From positions 2,170,001-2,234,000 of the forward strand of contig NZ_CP031967.1 in assembly GCF_003443615.1 (NCBI RefSeq): a stretch of 64,000 nucleotides of DNA. The letters run 5' to 3'. Numbering within the stretch: position 1 is the first letter of the stretch; every line of letters begins with the position of its first letter. The notes beneath the pieces are model-generated. The model had not been told where the DNA came from and did not search any database. It worked only from the letters and a program-made list of their open reading frames with translations. Origin of the DNA: Alteromonas sp. BL110 (lineage in GTDB: Bacteria > Pseudomonadota > Gammaproteobacteria > Enterobacterales > Alteromonadaceae). The position numbers and the translations under genes are program-made. This document shows positions 18,394-27,652 of this stretch, piece after piece.

Positions 18394-19326
18394 ATGAAAG
18401 CGTTGGACATTAAAGGGTTAACCAAAACCTACAAAGGTGGCGTTCAGGCACTTAAAGGCGTAGACCTTACAGTACAAGAAGGAGACTTCTTTGCACTACT
18501 CGGCCCTAATGGGGCGGGAAAATCTACCACTATTGGTATTATCAGTTCGCTTGTTAACCAAACTAACGGCAGTGTTTCGGTGTTTGGTTATGATCTCACT
18601 ACGCAAAAAGAACAAGCCAAAGCTTGCATTGGTCTGGTACCACAAGAGTTCAACTTCAACCAGTTTGAGACCGTACTGCAAATAGTACTTAACCAAGCGG
18701 GTTACTATGGCGTGCCTCGCAGTGTTGCGAAAGAGCGCGCTAAAAAATACCTTGCTCAGCTAGATCTATGGGAAAAACGCAATGCCCGCGCTCGTGAGTT
18801 GTCGGGGGGGATGAAACGCCGCTTAATGATTGCTCGTGCGTTAATGCATGAACCAAAGCTACTTATTTTAGATGAGCCAACCGCTGGCGTAGATATTGAA
18901 ATTCGCCGCTCTATGTGGGGCTTTTTAGAAGAAATAAACCGTCAGGGGATTACCATTATCCTCACCACCCATTACCTTGAAGAAGCAGAAATGCTGTGCC
19001 GCAATATCGCCATTATTAATAAGGGTACCATTGTGGAGAACACCAGCATGAAGGCACTATTGTCTAAACTTAATGTGGAAACCTTTGTATTAGATATTAA
19101 AGCTTCAGAAAATGTATTGTCTACCGACACTTTATTGAATGGTTTTGAACACCGTTTGCTTGACGACCACACCCTTGAAGTTGATGTTGAGAAAACGGAA
19201 GGGTTAAACCCCGTTTTCTCCCAGCTAAGCGAAAAGGGCATTCAAGTAATGAGTATGCGCAATAAATCAAATCGCCTTGAGGAATTGTTTGTGCGTTTAG
19301 TTGAATCAGCGAAGCAAGCTAGCTAA
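18394..19326 (+). CDS. yadG: ABC-2 type exporter, ATP-binding subunit (YadG-like)
   Basis: The 310-residue ATPase has Walker A GPNGAGKST near residue 40, the Q-loop in VPQEFNF, signature ELSGGMKRRLMIARAL near 135, Walker B LLILDEPTAGVD, and the switch His in ILTTHYLEEAE. The C-terminal extension (about 225-310) is as in YadG/CcmA-type drug and polysaccharide exporters. It forms an operon with the permease 26 bp downstream. The substrate of the YadGH family is unknown. A strong 12-bp palindrome lies just upstream. Confidence 0.88.
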   Translation: MKALDIKGLTKTYKGGVQALKGVDLTVQEGDFFALLGPNGAGKSTTIGIISSLVNQTNGSVSVFGYDLTTQKEQAKACIGLVPQEFNFNQFETVLQIVLNQAGYYGVPRSVAKERAKKYLAQLDLWEKRNARARELSGGMKRRLMIARALMHEPKLLILDEPTAGVDIEIRRSMWGFLEEINRQGITIILTTHYLEEAEMLCRNIAIINKGTIVENTSMKALLSKLNVETFVLDIKASENVLSTDTLLNGFEHRLLDDHTLEVDVEKTEGLNPVFSQLSEKGIQVMSMRNKSNRLEELFVRLVESAKQAS

Positions 19327-19352
19327 ACCCACTGCAGGTAAAGGTGAAGAAC

Positions 19353-20168
19353 ATGAAAACTGAAAGTACACAAATGAACACAGAAGAAAACGTGGGTTGG
19401 TTTAAGCAAAACTATGTGGCGTTAACCACGATTTGGATAAAAGAGTGCACGCGCTTTTTGCGCATATGGATACAAACCCTGGTGCCTCCGGCTATTACGA
19501 TGAGCCTGTATTTCGTTATATTTGGCAGCCTTATCGGTAACCGTATTGGTGAAATGGGGGGCTTTACCTACATGGAGTTTATTGTACCTGGCCTCATTAT
19601 GATGTCGGTGATCACAAACTCCTACGCCAATGTGTCGTCTTCATTTTTTAGCGCAAAGTTCCAGCGCAATATTGAAGAGCTATTGGTGTCACCTGTACCT
19701 ACCTCAGTTATTATTCTTGGCTATGTGGGCGGGGGCGTGGCTCGCGCTATTCTCATTGGCATAATCGTTACCTTGGTGTCGCTATTTTTTGTTGATGTGC
19801 AAATACATAATTTAGGCATTATAGCGCTGACGTTACTACTTACTTCTACCTTGTTTGCTACCGCGGGCTTGATTAATGCAGTGTTTGCTAAAACCTTCGA
19901 TGATATCAGCGTGGTTCCAACGTTTGTTTTAACACCTTTAACTTATTTAGGCGGTGTATTCTATTCTCTTACGCTATTACCTGAATTCTGGCAATGGGTG
20001 AGCAAAGCGAACCCTGTTGTATACATGGTCAATGGGTTTCGCTATGGCTTCTTAGGTGTATCTGATGTGAACGTGACACTGTCGCTTACTTTGTTATTGG
20101 GCTTCAACGCGTTGCTATTTAGCGTGGCGTACTACTTACTTAAAACCGGTAAAGGTATTCGTAGCTAA
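19353..20168 (+). CDS. yadH: ABC-2 type exporter, permease subunit (YadH-like)
   Basis: From the ATG at 19353, with AAAGG 8 bp before it, the product has 271 residues; a GTG three codons earlier also opens the frame. Six hydrophobic helices are visible, with the ABC-2 signature FVLTPLTYLGGVFYSLTLLP and NPVVYMVNGFRYGFLG near the C-terminus, the positions conserved in YadH. It pairs with the upstream ATPase, two of each forming an exporter in the inner membrane. Its stop overlaps the next ATG (TAATG), coupling it to the methyltransferase gene. Confidence 0.88.
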   Translation: MKTESTQMNTEENVGWFKQNYVALTTIWIKECTRFLRIWIQTLVPPAITMSLYFVIFGSLIGNRIGEMGGFTYMEFIVPGLIMMSVITNSYANVSSSFFSAKFQRNIEELLVSPVPTSVIILGYVGGGVARAILIGIIVTLVSLFFVDVQIHNLGIIALTLLLTSTLFATAGLINAVFAKTFDDISVVPTFVLTPLTYLGGVFYSLTLLPEFWQWVSKANPVVYMVNGFRYGFLGVSDVNVTLSLTLLLGFNALLFSVAYYLLKTGKGIRS

Positions 20169-20845
20169 TGGCGAGCGGTAATTCTAGAGAAATCACCACA
20201 TCGCAGGTGGGTATTCACGATAAGTTAGACGACTTAGTGAAAAAGTACCAAGCGAGTGAAAACAAGCGACCGATTAGCGAACATACACAAGCCGCCTTTG
20301 ATGAAGTAAGTGCCTGGCTTGATGCCGGGAACGGCTTTAATGGCGAGGTTATTCTAGATTCTTGCTGTGGTGTTGGCGAAAGTACGGCGAATATTGCAAG
20401 AGCGAACCCTAATGCCCGCGTTATCGGCATTGATAAATCAGCCATGCGGGTGGACAAGCATGAGCATTACAGCACACAGCAGGATAACTATCGGGTGATC
20501 CGCGCTGATGTGAATGACTTTTGGCGCTTGGTAAAACAGTCTAACTGGAACGTTACGCAGCATTTCTTACTGTATCCCAACCCGTACCCCAAAAAGACCC
20601 AGGTTCAAAAACGCTGGCACGGCAGTGCGGCCATGGTGGATTTAATGTCAATCACCCCTAACATAGAGGTGCGAAGCAACTGGCTCATCTATCTGATGGA
20701 GTTTGCGCAAGCGGCTAAACATTACGGTATGGTGTCAGACTTGTCTGAAGTCACAGGCGATAACCACATGACGCCGTTTGAACGAAAGTACCGGGGTAGT
20801 GGGCAGTCCTGTTGGAAGCTAAATTGTCGCAGTGAAGAAAGCTAA
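20168..20845 (+). CDS. Divergent TrmB-like SAM-dependent methyltransferase
   Basis: The 225-residue protein has a class I methyltransferase fold: motif I ILDSCCGVGESTANIA near 60, acidic end of strand 2 in VIGIDKSAMR, and RADVNDFW. The C-terminal MTPFERKYRGSGQSCWKL matches the T-x-FE-x-R motif of tRNA (guanine46-N7)-methyltransferase TrmB, but the family's FPDPWHK active loop reads YPNPYPKKTQ, so the catalytic Asp is Asn. It is therefore a TrmB paralogue whose substrate may differ. It begins inside the stop codon of the upstream permease gene and is followed by a terminator. Confidence 0.7.
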   Translation: MASGNSREITTSQVGIHDKLDDLVKKYQASENKRPISEHTQAAFDEVSAWLDAGNGFNGEVILDSCCGVGESTANIARANPNARVIGIDKSAMRVDKHEHYSTQQDNYRVIRADVNDFWRLVKQSNWNVTQHFLLYPNPYPKKTQVQKRWHGSAAMVDLMSITPNIEVRSNWLIYLMEFAQAAKHYGMVSDLSEVTGDNHMTPFERKYRGSGQSCWKLNCRSEES

Positions 20846-20885
20846 GTCTGCTATCTAAGCCAGAATTACTGTGAGCTGATTAAAG

Positions 20886-20916
20886 CGGGGCGAGATGAAA
20901 AACTCGCCCTGTTTTG
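20886..20916 (+). terminator. Terminator after the ABC/TrmB-like operon
   Basis: Stem GGGCGAG (20888-20894) and CTCGCCC (20903-20909) with an 8-nt loop, followed by TGTTTTG. It lies between two convergent genes and could serve the plus-strand operon. Confidence 0.55.
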
Positions 20917-20942
20917 CTTGTTAGTTTGGTGCAGTTAGCTTG

Positions 20943-21674
20943 CTAATGTCGCGCAGCGGCTGAACGCACGTTCGCCAAAGGCGGACTGAATACATAACCT
21001 TGCGCATAGCGAATGGGCAGGCGCTTTACGCGTTCTAAGTGTGCCTCATCTTCAACATGCTCGGCTATGGTACTTACGCTATGTCGTTCACACAGCGATA
21101 ATAAATAGTCCACATATTCTCTTACCGCCTCTTGCTCGTCATAATGTTTGATTAGCCCCCCCGCTAACTTTATACCTCGAACTGGCAGGTTCATGAGCGC
21201 CCTTATATTTCCCGGGCAAGAGCCTACATTGTCAATGAACACGCCAAGCCCGGCGTGCATACTTTTTTCTATAAACGCGGTTAAGCTTTTGGGGTTAGAC
21301 AATGCGGTGGATGCACTGACTTCAATGCTCACTCGCTCTGGAGCAGGGTAACTCGCTAAGTGGGTTATAAGTGTGTTGGTGAGCTCCTGATTATATAAAT
21401 CTTTGGCACTTATATTAATATTCCAAGGAATATTCACATCGTGAAAGTAACTCGCACATTGCACGAACATACTCGCTGCAAGTGAATTTACATGCTGCTC
21501 CCGTTCAATAAGATAAAGAAATTCGCTGGGCAGAAAGGTTTTATCCCCTCGCGTAATTAGGCGCGCCAAGCATTCGTACCGCCATACCCCTTGGCTATTT
21601 AAATCAACGATGGGTTGAAAGTAGGGAACGATATCTTCTATGGAGAAATCCTCGGATATTTCGCGTATGGGCAT
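20943..21674 (-). CDS. Degenerate EAL-domain protein
   Basis: The start is set at the ATG at 21674 because AAGGAGGT lies 6 bp before it; the longer frame to 21734 has no such site. The 243-residue product is a single EAL domain: YFQPIVDLNSQGVWRYECLARL (ECL in place of EAL), WNINISAKDL, RVSIEVSAS, AEHVEDEAH and RYAQGYVFSPP. Two metal or catalytic positions are changed: the DDFGTG loop reads DNVGSCPG and the conserved KID reads KLA. Cyclic-di-GMP hydrolysis is therefore unlikely, and a binding or protein-interaction role is more probable. No membrane or GGDEF part is attached. Confidence 0.75.
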   Translation of the reverse strand: MPIREISEDFSIEDIVPYFQPIVDLNSQGVWRYECLARLITRGDKTFLPSEFLYLIEREQHVNSLAASMFVQCASYFHDVNIPWNINISAKDLYNQELTNTLITHLASYPAPERVSIEVSASTALSNPKSLTAFIEKSMHAGLGVFIDNVGSCPGNIRALMNLPVRGIKLAGGLIKHYDEQEAVREYVDYLLSLCERHSVSTIAEHVEDEAHLERVKRLPIRYAQGYVFSPPLANVRSAAARH

Positions 21675-22232
21675 AAACCGACCTCCTTGCAATGATGTGT
21701 CTAATAGCGGCCGATACGTTGTTGGAACCTGCACTCAACAGATATAGCAGGTTACGCATCCGCACTATTCATAAATTAAATATAGTTGAGAGTGCAAAAT
21801 TTTGCGGTACTAATTTGAAAGAAGTATGGTTTGTCTTGCAGGTCACATCAGTAGGCAGCTAAAGGTATAGTGTGTGGCCCATGTCCATGAAAATTGACTA
21901 ACTAGTCTGAATGTTTCACATATGACAGTGAATTGGCGGTTTCTGCCTCTTGGCGAGCCTTGCAATCTGATGTAAAGTGCCACACCCTGAAAGTATTGTG
22001 ATAAGTTTCAGGTTTGGCAACGAATGGACCGCGTCAACGCGCATTGGCCTAGCCGATATCTAGTTTTTATATAGCAACAAGGTATAGGGTTAAATAGCTG
22101 CTGTTTAAGAAGCATGCTAAATGGCTAAAAGGAAAAGTAAGTGTCAGGCCGGTATCCTACAAAACCGCCTGTTTATTTCGCCCAATAAATGTAAGCGAAA
22201 TGTGTGATTGTTTAAAGTATGAGGTGTGTTGA
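21675..22232. other. Gene-less stretch between EAL gene and panP
   Basis: No convincing coding frame is seen in these 558 bp. A bulged inverted repeat (CAGGCCGGT near 22144 with ACCGCCTG, followed by TTTATTT) about 70 bp before panP might be a leader hairpin. The region is divergent and should hold promoters for both flanking genes. Confidence 0.5.
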
Positions 22233-23867
22233 GTGGGTGAAGCGCAAGTTAGTTTAGAGCACCTGTTTAGGGTCTTTACCAAACCTGAACACAAAGACTC
22301 AAAGCTGGCTCAAATCGAGCAGCATTTATCTGACAATATCTTAGATTTCTTGTCGCAACATGTAGTGACAAAAAAGACGTCGTTAGAAGAGATTGAAAAA
22401 GATTTTTCAGACTCTAAGGTGCCTGAGTCACCGGAGTTTGTGTCTACTCATGCTGAGAGCTTACTTGATAAGCTCGTGGCGCACTCTGTAAATACTTACT
22501 CGCCTACTTTTATTGGCCACATGACATCTGCGCTGCCTTATTTTCATCTGCCGCTTTCTAAGTTAATGGTAGGGCTTAACCAGAACCTGGTTAAAATAGA
22601 GACCTCAAAAGCTTTCACGCCGCTAGAACGTCAAGTGCTAGGTATGATGCACAACCTTGTATACGACCAGCCACAAACTTTTTATGATAAGCACTTACAC
22701 AGTGCTGCGCATTCATTAGGTGCATTCTGTTCTGGTGGCACTATCGCCAATATTACTGCTTTGTGGGTGGCTCGCAATAAATTGCTCGGCCCGCAAAAAG
22801 CTTTTTCAGGCGTAGCTAAAGCCGGTCTTGCCGCTGCCTATCGCCATTATGACATTAACAACTTAGGCGTGATGTGCAGCAAACGCGGTCATTACTCGCT
22901 GTCAAAAGCAGTAGATGTTTTAGGTTTAGGTCGTGAGCAGTTGTTGACGGTAGCGGCTCCGAAGCAAACCCTAGATCCAGCCAAAGCCCTTCGCATTGGT
23001 AAACGTTACCAAGAGGAAGGGAATAAGCTTCTCGCTATTGTCGGCGTGGGTGGTACAACTGAAACCGGTCACGTAGACCCGCTGGACGAGCTTGCTGATG
23101 TAGCAAAAGAGCTTGGTTGTTGGTTCCACGTAGACGCAGCGTGGGGCGGCGCTACGCTATTTTCTGCGCGTTATCGAGACCGATTAAAGGGCATTGAGCG
23201 AGCAGATTCAGTTACCATTGATGCCCATAAGCAGATGTACGTGCCCATGGGTGCAGGTATGACTCTTTTTAAAGACCCACAAAACGCCAACGCGGTTAGA
23301 CATCATGCTCAGTATATACTCCGTGCAGGCTCTAAAGATTTAGGGGCAACCACGCTCGAAGGTTCTCGTAACGGTATGGCGATGATGGTGTACTCGGCAC
23401 TGCATATATTTGGTCGCAAAGGTTACGAACTTCTTATTGATCGCAGCATCGATAAAGCCAAAGACTTTTCACAAATGATAGATAAGGCGAGTGACTTTGA
23501 GTTAACTACTACGCCGACGTTATCGCTATTAACCTACCGAGTGTGCCCTGAAGAAGTCCAGGAAAAGTTAAAGCACGCTAACGCAAAAGTGCGCAACGCA
23601 ATTAATGAAAAAGTTGATGCGCTTGTTGTTGCGGTGCAAAAGCAGCAACGTGAAGCGGGTAAGTCATTTGTTTCCCGTACCCGTTTAGAAGCGCCAGATT
23701 ACCCGTCTCAGTGTATTACCGTATTTCGCGTGGTATTAGCTAACCCGTTAACGAGCCATAATGATTTGGCCGCTATTTTGGCTGAGCAGCATTTAATCGC
23801 GAAAGAAACTCAGGCGTGGAAGGACCTTATGGAATTTGTTGGCGAAACAGAAACTCTAGCTTCTTAG
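22233..23867 (+). CDS. panP: PLP-dependent aspartate 1-decarboxylase PanP
   Basis: The 544-residue protein is a group II pyridoxal-phosphate decarboxylase: N-terminal THAESLLDKLVAHSVNTYSPTFIGHMTS, the cofactor stacking region CSGGTIANITALWVARN near 165, HVDAAWGG near 290 and the Schiff-base Lys in TIDAHKQMYVPMGAG near 325. Its length and sequence fit PanP, which makes beta-alanine from aspartate in Vibrio, Shewanella and relatives that lack the pyruvoyl enzyme PanD. The panC and panB genes lie directly opposite on the other strand, supporting the role. Start is a GTG at 22233 preceded by GAGG. A glutamate decarboxylase-like activity is a weaker alternative. Confidence 0.85.
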   Translation: MGEAQVSLEHLFRVFTKPEHKDSKLAQIEQHLSDNILDFLSQHVVTKKTSLEEIEKDFSDSKVPESPEFVSTHAESLLDKLVAHSVNTYSPTFIGHMTSALPYFHLPLSKLMVGLNQNLVKIETSKAFTPLERQVLGMMHNLVYDQPQTFYDKHLHSAAHSLGAFCSGGTIANITALWVARNKLLGPQKAFSGVAKAGLAAAYRHYDINNLGVMCSKRGHYSLSKAVDVLGLGREQLLTVAAPKQTLDPAKALRIGKRYQEEGNKLLAIVGVGGTTETGHVDPLDELADVAKELGCWFHVDAAWGGATLFSARYRDRLKGIERADSVTIDAHKQMYVPMGAGMTLFKDPQNANAVRHHAQYILRAGSKDLGATTLEGSRNGMAMMVYSALHIFGRKGYELLIDRSIDKAKDFSQMIDKASDFELTTTPTLSLLTYRVCPEEVQEKLKHANAKVRNAINEKVDALVVAVQKQQREAGKSFVSRTRLEAPDYPSQCITVFRVVLANPLTSHNDLAAILAEQHLIAKETQAWKDLMEFVGETETLAS

Positions 23868-23964
23868 GTCAAGCATTTAAAATGCTAGCCTCTTAGGTGT
23901 TAGCTTTTTAAATTCGAGTAGTTTCTACGCTAACGAAAAAGCCAACGTTTTAAAACGAACAAAT

Positions 23965-24015
23965 AAAAACGCCCGGTGCAGGCTCTGTTTAAGAGCAATG
24001 CGTCGGGCGTTTTTT
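23965..24015. terminator. Bidirectional terminator between panP and panC
   Basis: Outer arms AAAAACGCCCG (23965-23975) and CGGGCGTTTTTT (24004-24015) enclose a second small stem (GCTCT/AGAGC). A-tract and T-tract at both ends let it act for both convergent genes. Confidence 0.75.
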
Positions 24016-24035
24016 CGTATATAAGTGGCTTTCGC

Positions 24036-24887
24036 TTAGCGTCGCGTTATTTGCATGTTGTCGATTAAACGGGTCTTACCCATAAACATAGCAACTAGCA
24101 GCACTAGTTCCTTGTCGCTATCGCTGGCCGCTTCAAACGTAGCAGCGTTAACCACCTGGCAGTAGTCTTTCTTAAAGCCTTTCGCTTCAAGGTTGGTAAC
24201 CATGGTGCTTTCAAGCTCAACAAAGTTAGTATTGCCACCTTCAATGCTCGTTTTAATACGCTGCATCTCTTCAAAAATAGCGCTTGCTGTGGCTTTTTCC
24301 GCGTCTGTAAGGTAGCCATTTCTGGAGCTCATCGCCAGTCCTGACGCTTCGCGCTCGGTAGGTACGCCATGAACCTTTACTGCCATTGATAAATCGCGCG
24401 CTAAAGCACGGATCACTTGTAGCTGTTGAAAGTCTTTCTCGCCAAAGAAAGCGTCATCTGGCTGTACCATGTTAAACAGCTTGGTAACAACGGTGGCTAC
24501 ACCGCGAAAATGTCCCGGACGACTCGCGCCACAGTGAGAGTCTGATATACCAGGCACTTCAACGAAGGTTTGAGCGTCAAGCCCTGCAGGATACATCTCT
24601 GCGACGCTTGGTAAAAATACGGCATCTGCATCTACAGAAATAAGCTTTGTTTTGTCTTCTTCAATAGTACGTGGATAGGCGTCTAAATCTTCATTTGCAC
24701 CAAATTGCATGGGGTTTACAAAAATGCTTACCACCACTTTGTCGTTATGTGTTTTTGCTTTTTTAACTAGTTTAAGATGACCGTCGTGCAGGTTACCCAT
24801 CGTGGGGACAAAACCTACGGTTTCACCATTTCGACGCCACGTATTTACGGCGTCGCGTAATGCTGAAATACTATCAAGCACCTTCAT
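24036..24887 (-). CDS. panC: Pantothenate synthetase
   Basis: The 283-residue enzyme joins pantoate and beta-alanine with ATP, the last step to pantothenate. Visible motifs are FVPTMGNLHDGHLKLV (HIGH-type nucleotide site) near 27, VSIFVNPMQFGANEDLDAYPR near 54, and DAFFGEKDFQQL with VPTEREASGLAMSSRN containing the flexible-loop SSRN. Length is typical. The gene follows panB by 11 bp on the minus strand, forming the panBC part of a biosynthetic operon that continues upstream with folK. Confidence 0.97.
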   Translation of the reverse strand: MKVLDSISALRDAVNTWRRNGETVGFVPTMGNLHDGHLKLVKKAKTHNDKVVVSIFVNPMQFGANEDLDAYPRTIEEDKTKLISVDADAVFLPSVAEMYPAGLDAQTFVEVPGISDSHCGASRPGHFRGVATVVTKLFNMVQPDDAFFGEKDFQQLQVIRALARDLSMAVKVHGVPTEREASGLAMSSRNGYLTDAEKATASAIFEEMQRIKTSIEGGNTNFVELESTMVTNLEAKGFKKDYCQVVNAATFEAASDSDKELVLLVAMFMGKTRLIDNMQITRR

Positions 24888-24898
24888 ATTGTACCCCG

Positions 24899-25693
24899 TT
24901 ATTCAAAGCTGTGTTCGGCAGAAGGAAACGCACCGCTTTGCACATCTTCAATGTATTTTGATACTGCTTTGCGCATATCTCCGGTTTCTATAAGATAGTT
25001 CTTAGAGAACTTAGGCATGTAGTTAGCGCTTATACCAAACATATCGTGCATCACTAGAATTTGGCCGTCGGTATCTTTACCTGCACCTATGCCTATTACC
25101 GGTATGGTTAAGGCTTCGCTTACTGCTTTTCCTAGTGATGAAGGTACGCATTCGAGCACTAGTAGCTGAATACCGGCTTCTTCTAATGCTTTTGCTTCGC
25201 TAAGCAGCTTTTCTGCTTGGCTTGCTTCACGACCTTGTACTTTGAATCCACCGAATACGTGAACTGACTGCGGCGTTAAGCCTAAATGTCCGCACACGGG
25301 TACACCGCGAAGGTTTAAGCCTTTAATGGTGTCACATAACCAGCTTCCACCTTCCATCTTTACCATGCTTGCACCAGCAGCCATTAACTTTGCCGCATTA
25401 GCGTAGGTTTGCTCTGGTGTCGCGTAAGACATAAACGGCATATCAGCTAAAACGAAGGCGCGCTCGGTACCACGACGCACACTTTTGGTGTGGTAGGCAA
25501 TGTCGTCGATAGTTACTGGAAGGGTGTCGTCTTCACCCTGAAGAACCATGCCTAAAGAGTCGCCGATTAGAAGGGCGTCTACGCCTTGTTCATCGAACAT
25601 TTTGGCGAAGCTGGCGTCGTAAGCCGTTAAAGAGGTGATCTTTTCCCCAGCCTGCTTTTTCTTAAGCAAGCCAGATACTGTTACTTTCTTCAT
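24899..25693 (-). CDS. panB: Ketopantoate hydroxymethyltransferase
   Basis: The 264-residue enzyme transfers a one-carbon unit from methylenetetrahydrofolate to ketoisovalerate. It shows [27 protein letters not shown] (metal and substrate site) near 22, MVKMEGG near 112, and the catalytic Glu in [15 protein letters not shown] near 180, then [20 protein letters not shown]. It belongs to the folate-linked run folK-panB-panC; its cofactor depends on the folate pathway, which makes the neighbourhood of folK meaningful. Start is the ATG followed by [12 protein letters not shown]. Confidence 0.97.
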   Translation of the reverse strand: MKKVTVSGLLKKKQAGEKITSLTAYDASFAKMFDEQGVDALLIGDSLGMVLQGEDDTLPVTIDDIAYHTKSVRRGTERAFVLADMPFMSYATPEQTYANAAKLMAAGASMVKMEGGSWLCDTIKGLNLRGVPVCGHLGLTPQSVHVFGGFKVQGREASQAEKLLSEAKALEEAGIQLLVLECVPSSLGKAVSEALTIPVIGIGAGKDTDGQILVMHDMFGISANYMPKFSKNYLIETGDMRKAVSKYIEDVQSGAFPSAEHSFE

Positions 25694-25751
25694 GACATGT
25701 CTCAGATTGATATTTGTTGATATCGTGTGGCGAACTATACGGATTTTGCGG

Positions 25752-26249
25752 CTAATTGGAAGTGCGCAGGCGACTAAGTCCGTCTAGCGAGCAGTTAGCA
25801 ACCCACGCTGAAATAGGCTTTCCGTCGTGCATTACCATATTGGGTGCAATTTCAAACAGCGGTACCATAACAAACTCACGCCCCGCCATACCGTAGTGAG
25901 GAATGATCAGGTCTGCAGTATCGATAGTTTCGCTGCCGTATAGCAATATATCTAAATCCAGCGTGCGCGGACCCCAGCGTTCTCCTTTACGCTCTCGACC
26001 TTCTTCTAGCTCGATGCGCTGAAGTTGTTTTAACAATCCGTGAGGCTTAAGTGACGTTTCTATTAAGCACACCGCGTTGATATAGTCGGGTTGGTCTTGC
26101 GGCCCCATCGGCTTGCTGGAATAAAGCGAAGAGGTTTTAAGTACGCGAGTATCTTCTAATTGGTTAATGGCATCAAACGCACGCTGCGCTTTTTCTTGGC
26201 TATTGCCAAGGTTACTGCCTACGCCAATGTAAACATGCTCTTTATGCAT
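25752..26249 (-). CDS. folK: 2-amino-4-hydroxy-6-hydroxymethyldihydropteridine pyrophosphokinase
   Basis: The start is the ATG at 26249 ([16 protein letters not shown]), which gives 165 residues, as in E. coli HPPK; the longer frame runs back through pcnB. It has the [17 protein letters not shown] start, [10 protein letters not shown], and the signature [19 protein letters not shown] with the pterin and ATP ligands, then [20 protein letters not shown]. It makes the pyrophosphorylated pterin for dihydropteroate synthase. The first 8 bases overlap the end of pcnB (GATGCATAA), the same coupling as in many gammaproteobacteria. Confidence 0.95.
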   Translation of the reverse strand: MHKEHVYIGVGSNLGNSQEKAQRAFDAINQLEDTRVLKTSSLYSSKPMGPQDQPDYINAVCLIETSLKPHGLLKQLQRIELEEGRERKGERWGPRTLDLDILLYGSETIDTADLIIPHYGMAGREFVMVPLFEIAPNMVMHDGKPISAWVANCSLDGLSRLRTSN

Positions 26250-27645
26250 CTGGACCTCGTTTCGCTGCTGGTTTACGCTTGCGTTTGCGCGGAGCACCTT
26301 TTGCGCCACCCTCACTTTTGCGAAGCGCGTTAAGCATGCCTTTTTGTTTACCATTGTCAGCGTGCTGGAAGTGCGTCCACCACTGGGCGAGTTCAAGTAG
26401 GTCGCCGCCTTCTGTTTGGCCACGTACTAGCAAAAAGTCATAACCAGCTCTGAATTTCGGATGGGTAAGCAATTGAAACGCACGACGACCAAAGCGCTTG
26501 GGTAGGCGCTGCTGTAAAATCCATATGTCCCGTATGACGGTAGAGAAACGCTTCGGAATCATTATACGCTGAGTTTGACGGGCAATAACCTCGCCTGATG
26601 CAATATTGAATGCATCAAAAGCATTTAAGCCTGATTCACTTTGCAAACGCTGAGATTGTTCCTCTACTGGGTACCACAATAATGCGGCGTATAAAAATGC
26701 GGGTGTAACACGCTGATTACTATTAATCCGTTCATCTGTGTTCGCTAGTACACGACGGACAAACTGCATCTCACGGCTGTTTTCATCTTTCAAAAACGGC
26801 GCAAGTTGAGGGAATAAGGGCTCAATTAGGCCGTACTCGTGCAGCATTAGGAATGTTTCTTCCCCTTTACCCGATAAAAACAGTTTAAGGGTTTCTTCAA
26901 ACAAACGCGCTGCTGGTATGTTCTGCAAAAGGTTCGCCAGAGATTTAATCGGTAATGCGGTTTTATCTTCGATACTCATGCCAAGTTTAACGGCAAAACG
27001 TACCGCGCGCAGCATACGCACCGGATCTTCACGGTAACGTGTTTCCGGATCACCAATTAGCTCAACTTCACGCTTTTCTATCGCGGCTAGGCCATTTGCA
27101 AAGTCTTTTACTGTAAAGTCAGCCACACTGTAATACATGGCGTTAAAAGTAAAGTCACGGCGCTCAGCATCTTCTTCGATGGTACCAAATACGTTATCGC
27201 GTACTAGCTGTCCGTGTGCGTCACGCTTTGCGACAGCTTTGCCCTTTGGCAGGTTTTCATCTTCGTCAGACTCTTGGTGATGTCCTCGGAATGTAGCAAC
27301 TTCAATAATTTCTCGACCAAATACAATGTGAGCTAAGCGAAAACGCCTGCCGATAAGACGGCAATTTCTAAAAAGCCCCTTTATTTGCTCAGGCGTAGCG
27401 TTAGTTACCACGTCGAAGTCTTTAGGTTCGTGACCCATCAAAATGTCGCGTACACAGCCTCCTACCAAATAGGATTCGAAGCCAGCTCCATTAAGGCGAT
27501 ACATTACTTTCAATGCATTTGCACTTACATCTTCACGAGATATGCCGTGTTCTCCACGGGTCATAGTCCTTGGCTTCAAAGCGTTAGAGGACGAACTCTC
27601 TTTTGAAAAAGCGCGCTTAACAGATTTAAAAACACGATGAATGAT
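26242..27645 (-). CDS. pcnB: Poly(A) polymerase I, probably with an AUC/AUU start
   Basis: The enzyme adds 3' poly(A) tails to RNA and promotes decay. LVGGCVRDILMGHEPKDFDVVTNATPEQ holds the nucleotidyltransferase GG and D-x-D site, with RRDFTFNAMYY and RYREDPVRMLRAVRFAVKLG as in the family, and a basic tail (RKRKRKPAAKRG). A canonical start appears only at TTG 27579, which would cut off the conserved RVFKSVKRAFSKES region. Upstream in frame there is no ATG, GTG or TTG after the gluQRS stop, but GGAGA stands before ATC-ATC-ATT at 27648-27640. E. coli pcnB is known to use AUU. The chosen start (27645) gives 467 residues, close to E. coli; one codon either way is possible. Confidence 0.9.
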   Translation of the reverse strand: MIHRVFKSVKRAFSKESSSSNALKPRTMTRGEHGISREDVSANALKVMYRLNGAGFESYLVGGCVRDILMGHEPKDFDVVTNATPEQIKGLFRNCRLIGRRFRLAHIVFGREIIEVATFRGHHQESDEDENLPKGKAVAKRDAHGQLVRDNVFGTIEEDAERRDFTFNAMYYSVADFTVKDFANGLAAIEKREVELIGDPETRYREDPVRMLRAVRFAVKLGMSIEDKTALPIKSLANLLQNIPAARLFEETLKLFLSGKGEETFLMLHEYGLIEPLFPQLAPFLKDENSREMQFVRRVLANTDERINSNQRVTPAFLYAALLWYPVEEQSQRLQSESGLNAFDAFNIASGEVIARQTQRIMIPKRFSTVIRDIWILQQRLPKRFGRRAFQLLTHPKFRAGYDFLLVRGQTEGGDLLELAQWWTHFQHADNGKQKGMLNALRKSEGGAKGAPRKRKRKPAAKRGPDA

Positions 27646-27652
27646 GATGGTA

